Translations under genes and position numbers: made by a program | Assembly (NCBI RefSeq): GCF_011075055.1 | Contig: NC_058145.1 | Span: 7,721,228-7,785,227 of the forward strand | Direction of reading: 5' to 3' | Length of the DNA: 64,000 nucleotides | From: Mangifera indica | Taxonomy: Eukaryota; Streptophyta; Magnoliopsida; Sapindales; Anacardiaceae | The notes under the pieces: model-generated | Database searches by the model: none | What the model saw: only the letters and a program-made list of their open reading frames with translations | What the model was told of the DNA's origin: nothing | Part shown: piece by piece, positions 1 to 11,743 of the stretch | Numbering within the stretch: the stretch's first letter is position 1 | Layout: the number at the start of each line of letters is the position of its first letter

Positions 1-945
1 TTTTACAATTTAATCCTTGACTTTGAAGGGTGGTTATGGATATATTATATCTACTCTGTTGGAGTCCTGTTTGTCGAAAGACATTATATATTAAAATGTG
101 TTGGCTACCTTATCTAAAGAAGCTTGAATGGCATTTAGGTGATCATACATGGTTGGTTTTGGGGTTGGGTAGTCAGGGTTACTTATTTTATCATCAACTT
201 GTCTTGAGCTATTGCATGAACAATAAATGCCTTGCGAGAAAATTATAGGCCTAGGGCATGTCACTTACTGAATAGGATTTTAGATTCTAAACTCAAAATC
301 ACCTTTTTGTTGTCTCCATCCCTTTATGGAAGGCAATAAGTCTAAGGCACCTATTTATCGTCACTGCCAATGAGGCAAGTGATAATTGTGTGAGAAGTTG
401 GTATTCTTGTTGTGAGTAGTCCTTTAAACGGCTACGATCCCCAGTGATGTTGGTGTTGCTTGCTTTACATTGTTTATGTGTTTGGTGACATTAGTGAAGT
501 CACTAATGGCTATGTTTGGTTATGCAACCATTGAATATTGGCAGCCGAGTCTTATCTATAAGGGATAGTTGATTTTCTATGGTAAGATTGGATCGTTTTT
601 GGTTAAAGCTGGATTCTTCAAAGCTCTAATCACCCAGGGCTATTATATTCTATCCTTTATAGGCTTTTTGGGAAGAATGGTATGTTAGAGAATGATAGTG
701 TGTGCATATTTTTGATGGATGCTCTCTTTCTAGTGTCAAAGATTGCATCGAAAACCAGGTAAGTAGGAATGTCTTTCCATCATTATTGATGAATCTTGTT
801 TAATTCTTGACTACCTTAATGTGTGGATGGTACGTAGAAAGATATTACCATTGATGCATGGATAATAAATGTTGGTTACTTGTATAGATTGGAGTATGGA
901 TTGTTATTATTTGATTATTGATTGGAATTGTACGCTATTGATTGG
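1..945. other. AT-rich intergenic DNA, no gene recognised
   Basis: Only short open frames (72 codons or fewer) occur here, and none gives a recognisable protein. No LTR, transposase or RNA gene motif was seen. It is probably old repeat debris. Confidence 0.5.
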
Positions 946-1252
946 TATATTATTATAATTGGTGCTCGATTGTTATAATTGTGTTGATAAAAATCCAGCA
1001 AAAATTGGTCAAAATCTATTTCTAGGACTTCATGTACGGTTGTGCCTTACATGGTCATAAACATACATTGGCTGGAAGTCGTAAGATTAAACAAAGGCTA
1101 TATTATTATAATTGGTGCTCGATTGTTATAATTGTGTTGATAAAAATCCAGCCAAAAATTGGTCAAAATCTATTTCTAGGACTTCATGTACGGTCGTGCC
1201 TTACATGGTCATAAACATACATTGGCTGGAAGTCGTAAGATTAAACAAAGGC
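946..1252. repeat. Two-copy tandem duplication, unit about 153 bp
   Basis: The segment 946-1098 is repeated head-to-tail at 1099-1252. The copies are nearly identical: I see one extra C in the second copy (in the stretch after AAAAATCCAGC) and one T-to-C change near its end. Both start with TATATTATTATAATTGGTG and end with TTAAACAAAGGC. The near-identity indicates a recent duplication or a collapsed or expanded array. Small open frames inside are by-products of the repeat. Confidence 0.9.
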
Positions 1253-2600
1253 ATATGCCCATGCATGCCCGTATGTTCCTCTATGAATTTGTATTAAATT
1301 CTAGAGAAGTTTAACAATAAAGGATAGGTGACATACGCTTGTACACCTAGCCATAATATATATACACATGTGAATTTAAATATGACTAATTGTACATACA
1401 TACCTTGAAGAGGTACAACCATGGATATAACAATGTACACCTATACGTTTATTGAATTTTATGGTGTATGTTTGCAATTCGACCTTAGAGTGATCGTATG
1501 TCAACTTAACCTTATGTATACTTATGTATGGCTAAATATATGCCCATACATAGAAGAAAAAACATGGTCGTGACTTGGTCACTCATAAGTTGTGCATAAA
1601 ATACATAATTGATGGTTTCAACTAAGATTTAAGGCTTATTAAGGTGATGAGAGATACCTAATGAAAAATTTGGATATGATCAAGAGAGAAACTCGAGTAG
1701 AGATAAAATAGATTGGATAGAAGTCTGAGAGAGTTTTGAGATACTACTATATGGATTTCAAGGCATCGATAATTGGTAATGTAGTGGAATTTAAAATTGA
1801 AAAAACAATCTTGAAAACCTCAAACTAAGATACTTGTTTTATGCATATAATTCATGAACATGTAAAAAACACATAAGGTGTTTTAATATTATACTTACAT
1901 TAATGACTCTTTTAAAACTTTACGTTGCTTAAGATAGTACGCTATCCAACCCTCAAACACAAACACAAATATGTGGCTTAAGAGGTGGCGCTTTGATATC
2001 TATATAGAGCATGAATATGCAAGAGATAAATCCAAATAAAAAGGGTGCTAGAACTTTTGATTGGAAATTCTTGTGTTCATGAGAGAAGGAGAAAAGGCAC
2101 AAAAGCTTGTGGTGGCTAAGACTTCTGTGTTATATTTTTAAGTGTTATATCTTTGACACGAATGCACGTCTTAATTTATATGTACAAGTATTTGAGCACA
2201 ATTGGAAGCTCAATCATGTACGACACTCCTCAACACATATGCATAGTTGGTATTCAATAAAGTATGACCAACATCCTCAAAGTAATGCACGATCAACACC
2301 ATATATATGTGCCAACCAACACATCATTTTCTTTATGGTGTTGGTTGACATCATGCATATGCATGGCTGGCTCCACTTCCCACCAAGTGCACTATTGGCA
2401 TGCCTTATGCATGATTAGGTACTTGGTCAACAAACCTAGTCTTTTTGTAATCTTTTTCTTATCCCTAAACACCAAGATTGTCAACAAACAATCCTTGCCT
2501 CTAAGTTCAATTTAACTATTTTGTGTGTAACCTATAAGCTCTTTATGAGTTGATAGTGCCTGAATTCAAACTAAATCTAGACACAGACCAAGTTGGCCTC
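1253..2600. other. Non-coding repeat debris with ATGCATG-rich stretches
   Basis: No gene is supported. Positions 1752-1860 resemble 11722-11840 (shared words include GGATTTCAAGGC, AAACAATC and CAAACTAAGATAC), so this is a dispersed repeat. In both places the reverse strand holds a degenerate methionine-tRNA-type primer-binding site (at 11729-11743 it reads TTGGTTATCAAAGCC), which suggests LTR/leader junctions of decayed copia elements. Positions 2210-2420 are rich in ATGCAT-type words. Confidence 0.45.
2313..2347. repeat. Perfect 10-bp inverted repeat (hairpin)
   Basis: CAACCAACAC at 2313-2322 is the exact reverse complement of GTGTTGGTTG at 2338-2347, with a 15-nt loop. No function is evident. 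Confidence 0.6.
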
Positions 2601-3502
2601 TAGAAAGGTGTCATGGCTACTTAGACAAAAGAGTGTAAGTGAACATCTTTTAAGCTTGTACAACATCACAGTTACATACAATTCAATCATTTTGTTAACC
2701 AATATCTCTCGAGGTCAAGACATAGAAATGTGTTTATATTAGTGGTTTCTCAGTATAAACTAATACACATCAATGATCAATATAAATTAGGTTATAACCT
2801 ATACTATTATGGCTACAGATTCAAATAGTCATGGATGTTTTTCAGTATTCTCATATGAGATATCTTCTCTTGTACTTAGGAATGACAAATCCTCTATTAA
2901 TCAACCGTAGCCTCTATGTATCTCATGATATGATGAATCACTACCTTTATGGTTACCCTAATTATGGTAACACGTTAGATAACATCAAACCATACCAATC
3001 TTTACATAAAATGTTCTAATAATCTCAAGTCAAAAGATCATATACACTTATAGTGTTTAGAAGATCTATTCCATAAACATTGAAACAACCATCCATATGG
3101 ATATCTTTTGGTCAAGTCAGTCCATGAACAAGTCTATAACGTGTATCCATGTGTTACACCAATCTATCTACGACAACTTCGACACGTGAGAACTATTATC
3201 ACCTTTCAATGGGGTCGCTCAACATTATGATAATCTCATCATCATTACATGTGCCCTTGTTCATTGTAATGTCGAGAATAGGAAAGTTTCTAGAATGACC
3301 ACTTAATGTGTACATAAGATTCCCACAATCAGTCATCTAATCCTCTCATCATAATACTACCATTCTCAAGGCATATTATTCTTACAATTATATAATTAAT
3401 CGACATATGAATTGAATAACAATAAATTATTTATTAATTATTAATATAAAATTACAATTACAAATGTCAAACGCGATTGGCTTTAGTGCACTTACCCTAA
3501 TA
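2600..3502 (-). repeat. Probable 3' LTR of decayed copia element (left boundary uncertain)
   Basis: On the minus strand a purine run (AAATAGGAGA, 3504-3513) is followed by TTATTAGGGTAAGTGC, which resembles the TGTTAG start of many copia LTRs. The sequence to the left carries the word GATCTTTTGACTTGAGAT (minus, 3022-3040). The same word occurs in plus orientation in the LTR at 6365-7991, so the two LTRs belong to related families. The left end was not resolved. Confidence 0.5.
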
Positions 3503-3503
3503 A

Positions 3504-3513
3504 TCTCCTATTT
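3504..3513 (-). other. Polypurine tract of decayed copia element
   Basis: AAATAGGAGA on the minus strand lies just before the presumed LTR start and downstream of the RNase H remnant. This is the expected place for the plus-strand primer. Confidence 0.5.
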
Positions 3514-3643
3514 GCACTATAATCAACTGGTCATATATCTAACATCGAATCTGACTATATGTTTATCATGTTTCTATTGTGACAGAGGCTTTGTCAATGG
3601 GTCAGCCAAATTGTCATCTGTATCAATCCACATTATCTATATG

Positions 3644-6335
3644 TCACCTTATTAAATGATCTCTTGGATTAGGTAATATCATCATGAGTATGTGCTTGGA
3701 CCTTTGATGAGATCTCGATTCCTTTGTCTGAGCAATTACTCTATTGTTGTCATAATAGAGCTTAATCAACTCAACAATACTTAGAACCACTCCAAGTTCA
3801 ATCACAAACTTCTTGATCCATACAATTTCCTTTGTTGCTTCTAAAAAGGAAATATACTCGAACTCGATTATAGAATTAGCCACTATAATTTATTTGGAGT
3901 TTTTCCAGCTTATTACACCGCCATTAAAACAAAACACAAACCCTAATTAGGATTTATAATCATCTCAATTAATTCCAAGAATGTAAGTTTTTTCTCCTAA
4001 GTCTTGTAATGAAAGACACTTGGACAACCAAGCCTTTACTAGTTGCAAATTCGATATGCCATTTTCAATAATCAGTATGTCATCGACATACAATGCTAGA
4101 AATGTAATCATGCTCCCACTAACTTTTTTATACACACATGGTTCATCTTTGTCTTTTATGAATTTAAACTTGCAAACGGCTTCATCAAAACAATTGTTTC
4201 AGCTCCTTGAAGCTTGTTTAAATCCATAAATAAACTTTTATAGCTTATATACCTTGTCTATCTATCCATTAAGAATGAAACCATTGGGTTATGCCATATA
4301 GATATCCTCTACAAGGTTACCATTTAGAAAAATAGTTTTGACATCTATTTGAAAGATTTAATAGTCATAATATATAGCTATAACAAGCATAATCCTAATA
4401 GAATTAAGCATAGCAATTTGCAAAAAGGTTTTATCATAGTCAATGTCATGTTTCTAAGTGAAACCTGACAACTAATCATGCTTTATAGGTATGTATGTCA
4501 CCTTTTATGTCAATTCTCTTTTTAAAACCTATTTGTCCCCTATAGGTTTTACCCCTTTAGGTCCATCCATCAAATTCTATACTTGATTTTGGTACATGGA
4601 GTCTATTTCAAATTTTATTGCATCCAAACATTTTTTAGAATCTAAACTTGAAATAGCCTCATCATAAGTCTTTGGTTTGTCATTGTGGATGACTAGTACA
4701 TTACCATCCTAAGTTGAGAGAAAAAAAAAATCTTTATAGCTTGTTTAGACTTACATAGCTCTTATGTGCGCTAAGGTCATTCCACTTGAGGTGGAAAAAT
4801 TCCCTCATCATGATCAATCATTTGTAATGGCATATCATCCTATCTAAAATCTATGGTATCTTATAGCACAAAAACTTCATCGAGTCCTATCATTTTTCCA
4901 CTGGTTCTTTTGAGAATAAATTCTTTCTCAAGGAACACACTAATGCAAGCAACAAAAACCTTTTGCTTCTTTGTTTAGTAGGAACAGTATCCCATCGTTT
5001 CTTTTGAGTACACTATAAAAATATATTTTTCAGATTTGACAGTTAGCTTATTTGAATTTAATTTCTTAACATAAGTTTAATACCCTCAAATCCTTAAGAA
5101 CTTTAGATTAGGCTTTTGCCCAGTCTATAACTTATATAGGGTTTTATTCATAGATTTAGATGGGACACGGTTCAGTGTATAGGTAACAAGCTTTAGGGTA
5201 TAATCCATAAAGACATGGGAAGATTGGTAAAAGTCACTATGAACCTGACTATTTCCATCAAGGTTCTATTCCTCTATTCAGATACATCATTATATTATGG
5301 TCTACTAAGAGGAGTGAGTTGCGATATTATCCTATTTTATTTCAAGTATTATCTGAATTCAATAATTAGGTATTCACCTCTTCGGTCAATTAAGAGGAAT
5401 TTAATTTGTATCCTAAGTTGCTTTTCCACCTCATTCTAGAATTTTTTAAATTTATCAAAGCACTCAAACTTGTGATTTATAAAAAACACATTTTCATATC
5501 TACTAAAGTCATCAGTAAATGTGATAAAGTAAGCTTCCCCATATTTGTTATACGTTGTCATAGGCCTACACATATTACTATGTATGATTCATAATAGTTC
5601 AGTCACATTTTCACTATGTCCAGTGAAGAGTGTTTTGGCTATTTTATCCAATAGACACGATTCGCATTCATCATATAATTGAAAGTCAAATGATTGTAAG
5701 ACTCTTTGTTTAAAGAGTCTCGATATACATTTTGAACCTATATAGCGTAGCCTGCAATGCCATAGATTTGTGGTAATCAAATTGTTCAATTTTAATCATT
5801 TACTATTTTACACATTGAGAATTTTATTATCAAGTTTTAGAATGTATAAACTATTATATAATTCAACTATTCCATAAAGAATATTATTTAAACTAATAGT
5901 TAAAATACTATCGGCAATAAAAAATAAATATCTATTTTTGTCCGAAATAGACACAGAAACTAAGTTTCTAGAAATAGAAGAGACATAATAGCAATATTTT
6001 AATTTTAAAACTCGCCCAGTAGGCAACCTAAGATAATAAACTCCTACAGTTAATGCAACAACATGTGCTCAATTTCCAACACATAGGTTAACCTCTCTTT
6101 TAGCAAGCAGTCTACTTTGTCACAGTCTTAACATATAAAAACAGATATAAGAACCATATCTTGTGTCTACAACCAAAGATGAACAAGAAGAATAGTTTAT
6201 CTGAACGACAAACATACCTGAACTAGAGGTGTTAGAAACCTTTTTTCTTCTTGTTCTCTAGAAATGTCTTGTAATGTCTCGCCCAATGACCTGTCTTGCC
6301 ACAATAGAAGTAGACAACCATTCCTTTCCCCATAC
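3644..6335 (-). pseudogene. Decayed Ty1/copia pol (zinc knuckle, integrase, RT, RNase H)
   Basis: Read on the minus strand, the order is copia-like. At about 6240-6330 there is a zinc knuckle (YFYCGKTGHWARHYK). At 5589-6026 are GAG-pre-integrase pieces with the motif LWHCRLRYIG. At about 5340-5570 is an integrase core (YFITFTDDFSRY, then DRRGEY). RT pieces follow, with IDVKTIFLNGN at about 4316-4348 and YVDDILI at 4070-4090. RNase H is at 3644-3883 (FLEATKEIVWIKKF, YYDNN, RSKHI). Many stops and frameshifts break it. The matching gag lies at 9395-9770, separated by a plus-strand insertion. An intact element of this type would encode one polyprotein for reverse transcription and integration; this copy cannot. 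Confidence 0.85.
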
Positions 6336-6364
6336 CACATGTACACTAAGTAACAGTATCAAAT

Positions 6365-7991
6365 TGTAGTTAGAATATGTCCTAAAAACCAATCGCTTTG
6401 TTGGTTTCAAGGGTTGTATATCTTACATATACATTATTAATAAAAGAAGAGTTTTGTCATACTTCACATGTTTTCTGCGTCACTTTTATATCTATGTTGT
6501 AGTTGTATATTACATCTATATTAGCTATATGCATATGACATGTGAAAGGTCCCGATAAGTTTTAATAAACGTCATCAAATCGTTCCCTACATAGGCAATT
6601 TGTTTGGGCAATAGTATTGCATAGTGGGTGTGTACTATATCACCACAGTATATCAGTGGATGATGTTAGACATGGTGGATATATACATAGGTAAACAATA
6701 TAACCGTTTGATGGTTAAAAAACTAATCAAAATTTATTATATTATATTGTTTATCGAACGTGACCATTGAACAATGATCACATGGGCATTAACATGTAGT
6801 CAATGATACATCGTAAATCATACTAGTGTATAGATCTTTTGACTTGAGATATCATAGTTATACGTTGTTCTAGAACATATGGTTTATATGGTGTATACCA
6901 CGCGGCTAATTATGTCTCGTTTAGAAGCCGCTTTGATCATTTGTTACTTGAATGAGAGGACAAGTGATGATCATACAAGGATTTGTCAGCTCGACTACTC
7001 CTGAGTTTTAATACGAAATCGAGAAACATGAAAATCTAAGATACTGGCCAGTGTAGATAAAAGTCCACATGAAAAGAGTTTCGATGTGGCACGTTTTGAG
7101 GTATGACTTGATATTCGAAAAGATTAAATATTGGATTTTGACATTCCATGAATCCAAGTTTAATCAGGATGTAATGATAGAGGGATTGAACTATATAGTA
7201 AGTGTGAGTAAAGAAAAGTTCACTTGGTATTATGTGAAGCTTGTACTTCATTGTGATGTAGGGGTCATGGGACATTGCTAGATGACACCACATTATCAGT
7301 GGGAGCTTCATTTTGTAGCGAAAAATGAAGTATATCGGTTAACGACAGTTTTAGGTTATACAGTGATATAATGAAACAAATCATCTGATATGGGGTCCAC
7401 GGCTACGTCACTATGAACCTTAAAGATCACACCCATATTTCAAAAAAAAAATGGTGTTATGAAGTTAAAAATATTTATTCATGGTTGGTTAGCACTTTCC
7501 GCGTATAAAAATAGTGTTTTTCGAATAAGATTCAAAAAAATGGTGAAATTGTTATTTTACACTTTTTAAATTGTTTAGAAAGTTGAATGAATAATTTTGG
7601 GCACAAATTATTCAACATATGTCAAATTATAATTTACTCTTAATTATCAACCAATGAGAAATAGACACATGATTTAACTTTATAAATATCAAGTTTTAGT
7701 TTAATAAATGAGAGAAAAAGAATAATATATAGAGATTTTTCTTCTTCTCCTTCCTTTTGCTTGGAAAAGCTTCCATTTTCCTTTCTTTTTCTTCCTAGAA
7801 GGGTGCAAGTCAAGAGATTACTTATTTTAGTGATTCAAGCTTCCTAACTTCAAATCAAATTACAAGGTACAAGGTAGTTTACATGTTTCTATGCTTTATT
7901 TCTTGAAACAACATGTAAATTTTATATTACCATTGTTACATATGATGTGAACATGATCTAAAAATTTTAATTTTCTTGCCAAAATCCTACA
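6365..7991 (+). repeat. Copia-type LTR in plus orientation
   Basis: The segment starts TGTAGTTAGAATATGTCC and ends CCTACA, two bases before a primer-binding site. TTTATAAATA at about 7679-7688 is a plausible TATA box. It carries the word GATCTTTTGACTTGAGAT at 6832-6850, shared in inverted orientation with the LTR at 2600-3502. It is followed by leader but no plus-strand gag was found, so this is a 5'-end fragment inserted inside the minus-strand copia. Confidence 0.7.
7679..7688 (+). promoter_or_regulatory. LTR TATA box
   Basis: TTTATAAATA lies about 300 bp before the LTR end, a reasonable place for the retrotransposon transcription start. Confidence 0.4.
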
Positions 7992-7993
7992 AA

Positions 7994-8005
7994 TGGTATC
8001 AGAGC
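7994..8005 (+). other. Primer-binding site (initiator Met tRNA type)
   Basis: TGGTATCAGAGC is the canonical copia primer-binding sequence, complementary to the 3' end of initiator methionine tRNA. Its place right after the LTR fixes the orientation (+) and the LTR end. Confidence 0.9.
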
Positions 8006-9394
8006 AAGAGTTTGATCCTTGAATGACAAGAACATGCCATAATTTTAGGTGTTTGGAAGTGTTAGTGATTAAAACCTAAGATATAAGTTTTGTTATGTGT
8101 GATTGGTTCAAACCAAGTGTATATATGTTATTAGGAATGTCTTAATAGCATTTGAGAAGCTTTAAATTGTTGAAATTGTGTTGGATAACTTTTGAAAAAA
8201 TTAAAAAAAAAAAAAACCTAATTTTAGAAATTTGGGTGTTTTTGAAATTAATGGTTTAATCATGATTTATACATAATTGTCATGATATACACATGAATTT
8301 TAATCTTGACTTTACATGGGAATGTGTTTTTAAGAAACTTAGTTTGTGTGACTTGGTGAAGGGCATGAACAAGTTGACATGATTTCCATGTGTTTGGTTG
8401 ATGGAAATAACACTCAATGTTGATTGAATTATTATTAATTCATTAAACTAGTGTTTGACTTGGTTTGGTTGAGAATTGAATTCTTGATAGCTTGGATTGG
8501 ATAAATTACATTATGAGTAACCATATTCATGCTTGAATAATTATTACATGGTGAGATGGATTATGTTTGAGTGATGAATGATTCATATATGTCATGATTT
8601 GGTGAAATACATGACACTTGTGAATTTGGCTCACATTAGGCATGTGTTATGTATTTATTTTACAACTTGTCATTCCAAAATCTATTCATGTTTAAGTATG
8701 AATTGAGACATGTTTAGTGAGATTTTGGTGAACTTGGTATGTGTTTTGGAAACATCAAGATTGGAGTTTCATGGTTGGTTTCAAGAAAAATATAATATAA
8801 AATTTTGGTTTAATTACTTTGTATAGTTGTTATGGTTTGATCTTGCAGACACCAAACATTGGATGGTTTTGTGTTTTAGCAAACTTGAATAAGGAGCATA
8901 AAGTATGGTAAATTATTTGTTAAGTTTACCAAATTACAAATTTAATTTCTATGTTTGAATGTTTGACTATGGTGTTATAAATATTAATATAGTGCCCACA
9001 ATGTCATGTTATTATAGGTATATGTGATAACATTAATATGTGACATATGCATGTTATATATGAGACATTATGACATGTTAAACATCATGCATCTAAATGT
9101 TTAACATTATGTATGCTAGATTGAAATGGACTTAACATATTGGATATGTTTGTTGTCTTAGATACATAAATAAAAACTCAAGTTTGCTAGTCTAGGATTA
9201 AGTTATAAGATATTGGATCTCTTATTTGCAAGATCAACCTAATGTACATTTTAGATATGTGATATGCTAAGTTGTATGAAAATATGACTTCTTTTGATTA
9301 TTGAATAATATAGCTGATATGTGTTCAATAGCATGCCTAAGTTTTATGTTTTATGTTATCATGTAATTTATTTATGGCATATAACACATAACAC
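8006..9394 (+). other. Retrotransposon leader, non-coding
   Basis: This AT-rich sequence follows the PBS and contains no open frame of note. It probably is the 5' leader of the plus-strand copia fragment. It stops where the minus-strand gag of the older copia begins, at about 9390-9400. Confidence 0.5.
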
Positions 9395-9770
9395 ATGATT
9401 TAGAAAGAGATTTCAACATCAAGTCAATGACAAACTCATTATTAATGATAAAGCCTAAGCGGACCAACCACTCAATGTAGTTAATCATCTTAACTACATG
9501 AGGGCCAACTTAGTTTCCTTTCGAGAGCTTACAATCAAACAACGCATTTGACACCTCATATTATTTAACCCTCACACGAATGTCATATAACTTTCGAAAG
9601 TGTGCAAGTATGGATTGTGCATCCATTTCCTCATGTTGTTTTTGAAGCTTAAGTGACATGAAACTCAGCATAAGACATTGAACTTTCATAGAGTCATCAA
9701 AATACTAGTTAAAAGTATCTTTATCCTCCTTGGTGGTATTGGGACCAGACTCATGGGCCAAAGACCCCTC
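9395..9770 (-). pseudogene. Decayed copia gag (UBN2-type) fragment
   Basis: Minus-strand translation gives recognisable copia gag motifs: VQCLMLSFMSLKLQKQHEEM, then ILAHFRKLYD, GPHVVKMINYIEWLVRLGF and IDLMLKSLS. Two or more stops interrupt it. It is in the same orientation as the pol remnant at 3644-6335, and together they read as one element. The roughly 3 kb between them (6365-9394) is a later insertion in the opposite orientation. Confidence 0.7.
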
Positions 9771-11728
9771 AAGGATATACAACCTCTTTTCCTGATACAA
9801 AATAATTCAAAAATTTTTGTATCAATCAATGAAGTTACTTCTAATGAGTGTCTTTTCTTTTTCGAGAATGGATCGATACGTTTGTGATCTATAATTTACA
9901 GATAAAATAATTAGTAACTTTATTTAATTATTAATATTCATTTTAATTAGGAATTTAATTAATTAAAATGATCTCACTATTTTTCTCAACCCAATAGACC
10001 TCACTATTATACTCGAAAAGTTCTGGTGAACTTTCTAGTGGACCAAGTTCCTATCGCATTAATTCTCTCCTTCGCTTTGATGAAAAAGTTTAAATTAATC
10101 GAATAGGTAAATTTCAAACTAATCATGCAAAGCTCATGATCTCAAGTCATATGTTACCCTAACAAATCATACAATCTCAAATGTGACTCTCGGTGTCAAT
10201 AGAATGAATACTATATATCACCTTGCATTGATAAATGTATTCTTTACTCATACCTCTAATATACGTTGCCTTCGCTTTGACAAACAAACAAAATATATTA
10301 GTTAAGTTGGACCCAATATAATCAACTCTTAATTTTCTACTTGATAGAAGTGTATTTTTCACTTTAGAAATCCAGGTTCTAACGAATAGAGGATTAATTA
10401 AAGTGTTATATTGGAAGACATCAATAAAAATTTTTGACTTAATATTCAAATTTAGGGTTTTATTAATTAATCTCATCATATTTTACGCAACATGTTACGT
10501 GATATTTGCAAAATAAAATCTACACATACATTCCACAACGTAAAAATAAAACGTGCTAGTACAAAACCATAACTAATATTAGGCCTCTCAAGCCAAGAAA
10601 AGTTTGACTAGTCACCTTAGGTGAATCCTCATCTTTGAGTCTTTGTGCTTGTCCTGTCATCTCCAATCTTCAATAATTATATGACTTTGTTTGCTAATTA
10701 CAAATTTCTAAGAAAATAAAAATAACCTAGTCTAAAGAATAAAAGGAATAAAGACAAAACATTCACACCCTATTTAAGAATTACAACTCAAAAATGAAAT
10801 AAATAAAATAAACATTCACATAAATTCATTAGTTGTATACTAGGCATCATGTATACATACATCCATACATACACATACCAATTAAAAATTTTAATTTTTA
10901 ATTATCATTATCCCAAGTGTTAAATAACATTTTGGTCCACAAAATTTTACAAAATGGTAATTCAACCTCAAAGCTTAAGAAAATCTCAATTTAGTCTTAA
11001 TTCAACAAAATAGAGCTAAACTTGTATTTTCAACTTTTTAGACATGCAAGTGAAGTGTCTAGCCATGCATATGGAATTAAACAAAATTCCAAAAGCATGT
11101 ATAATTGGAGGGCATGGTAGGAAGCCATGGGACACGACTGGAAACTAACCAAGGTGCATGGTTGGCACCATGCAAGGGCACTATTGGAACAAGGAAGTCC
11201 AATTGTGCTTAGCAACATGGTGTCGGGGAGGAGTGCCACCCCAAACCCACCATGCATGACTTGGTGTCGGTCGTGCATTGGGGTTTTTCCATATACCTTT
11301 TCTAGATTTTTCAGTGACAAAAAATCCAGAAAATGTCCAATTTTCAAACATACTAAATCACCTGGGTGAGGGAATACGACATGTAAACCATACTTACATC
11401 AGCAACAACCCTTAGATCATGCAACGATATGATTCAAGGGTGATTTCGTACAACAATATGAAACTTTTAACATTCAACTTATTATGAACCTACATATATC
11501 AACAAAACTCAAATAAAATTCAAAAAGTTATCACAATTTATGTTGTATATGATGTTCAACAAATCATGTAACAACATGATTGTAAATCATCTTGACCAAT
11601 TCTATTCAATTCTAATTAATCTCAATTATGTGTAATCAATATATAAAATCAATCAAAACTAACTATAGATATAATTTTTATGAAAAATATGTTAAATGGT
11701 GGCTTTGGTATTACTGTAGGGATTTCAA
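9771..11728 (-). other. Presumed gag N-terminus/leader of decayed copia, no intact gene
   Basis: No protein is recognisable. It lies between the minus-strand gag and a degenerate PBS at 11729-11743, as expected for a leader. Positions 11040-11280 are enriched in CATGCA/GCATGG words and carry overlapping open frames on both strands (80 and 105 codons) with no family resemblance, so I do not call them genes. Confidence 0.4.
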
Positions 11729-11743
11729 GGCTTTGATAACCAA
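11729..11743 (-). other. Degenerate primer-binding site, minus strand
   Basis: The reverse strand reads TTGGTTATCAAAGCC, close to TTGGTATCAGAGCC with one inserted T and one substitution. It would mark the 5' end of the decayed minus-strand copia, with its 5' LTR lying to the right. Confidence 0.45.

Noticed and set aside
7994..8005. Part of a tRNA gene (GGTATCAGAGC)
   Set aside because: Only the acceptor-complement 12-mer is present, directly after an LTR. It is a primer-binding site, not a tRNA gene.
11030..11369. Overlapping frames of 105 (minus) and 80 (plus) codons
   Set aside because: Both come from the same ATGCATG-rich non-coding segment, with no family resemblance and no promoter context.
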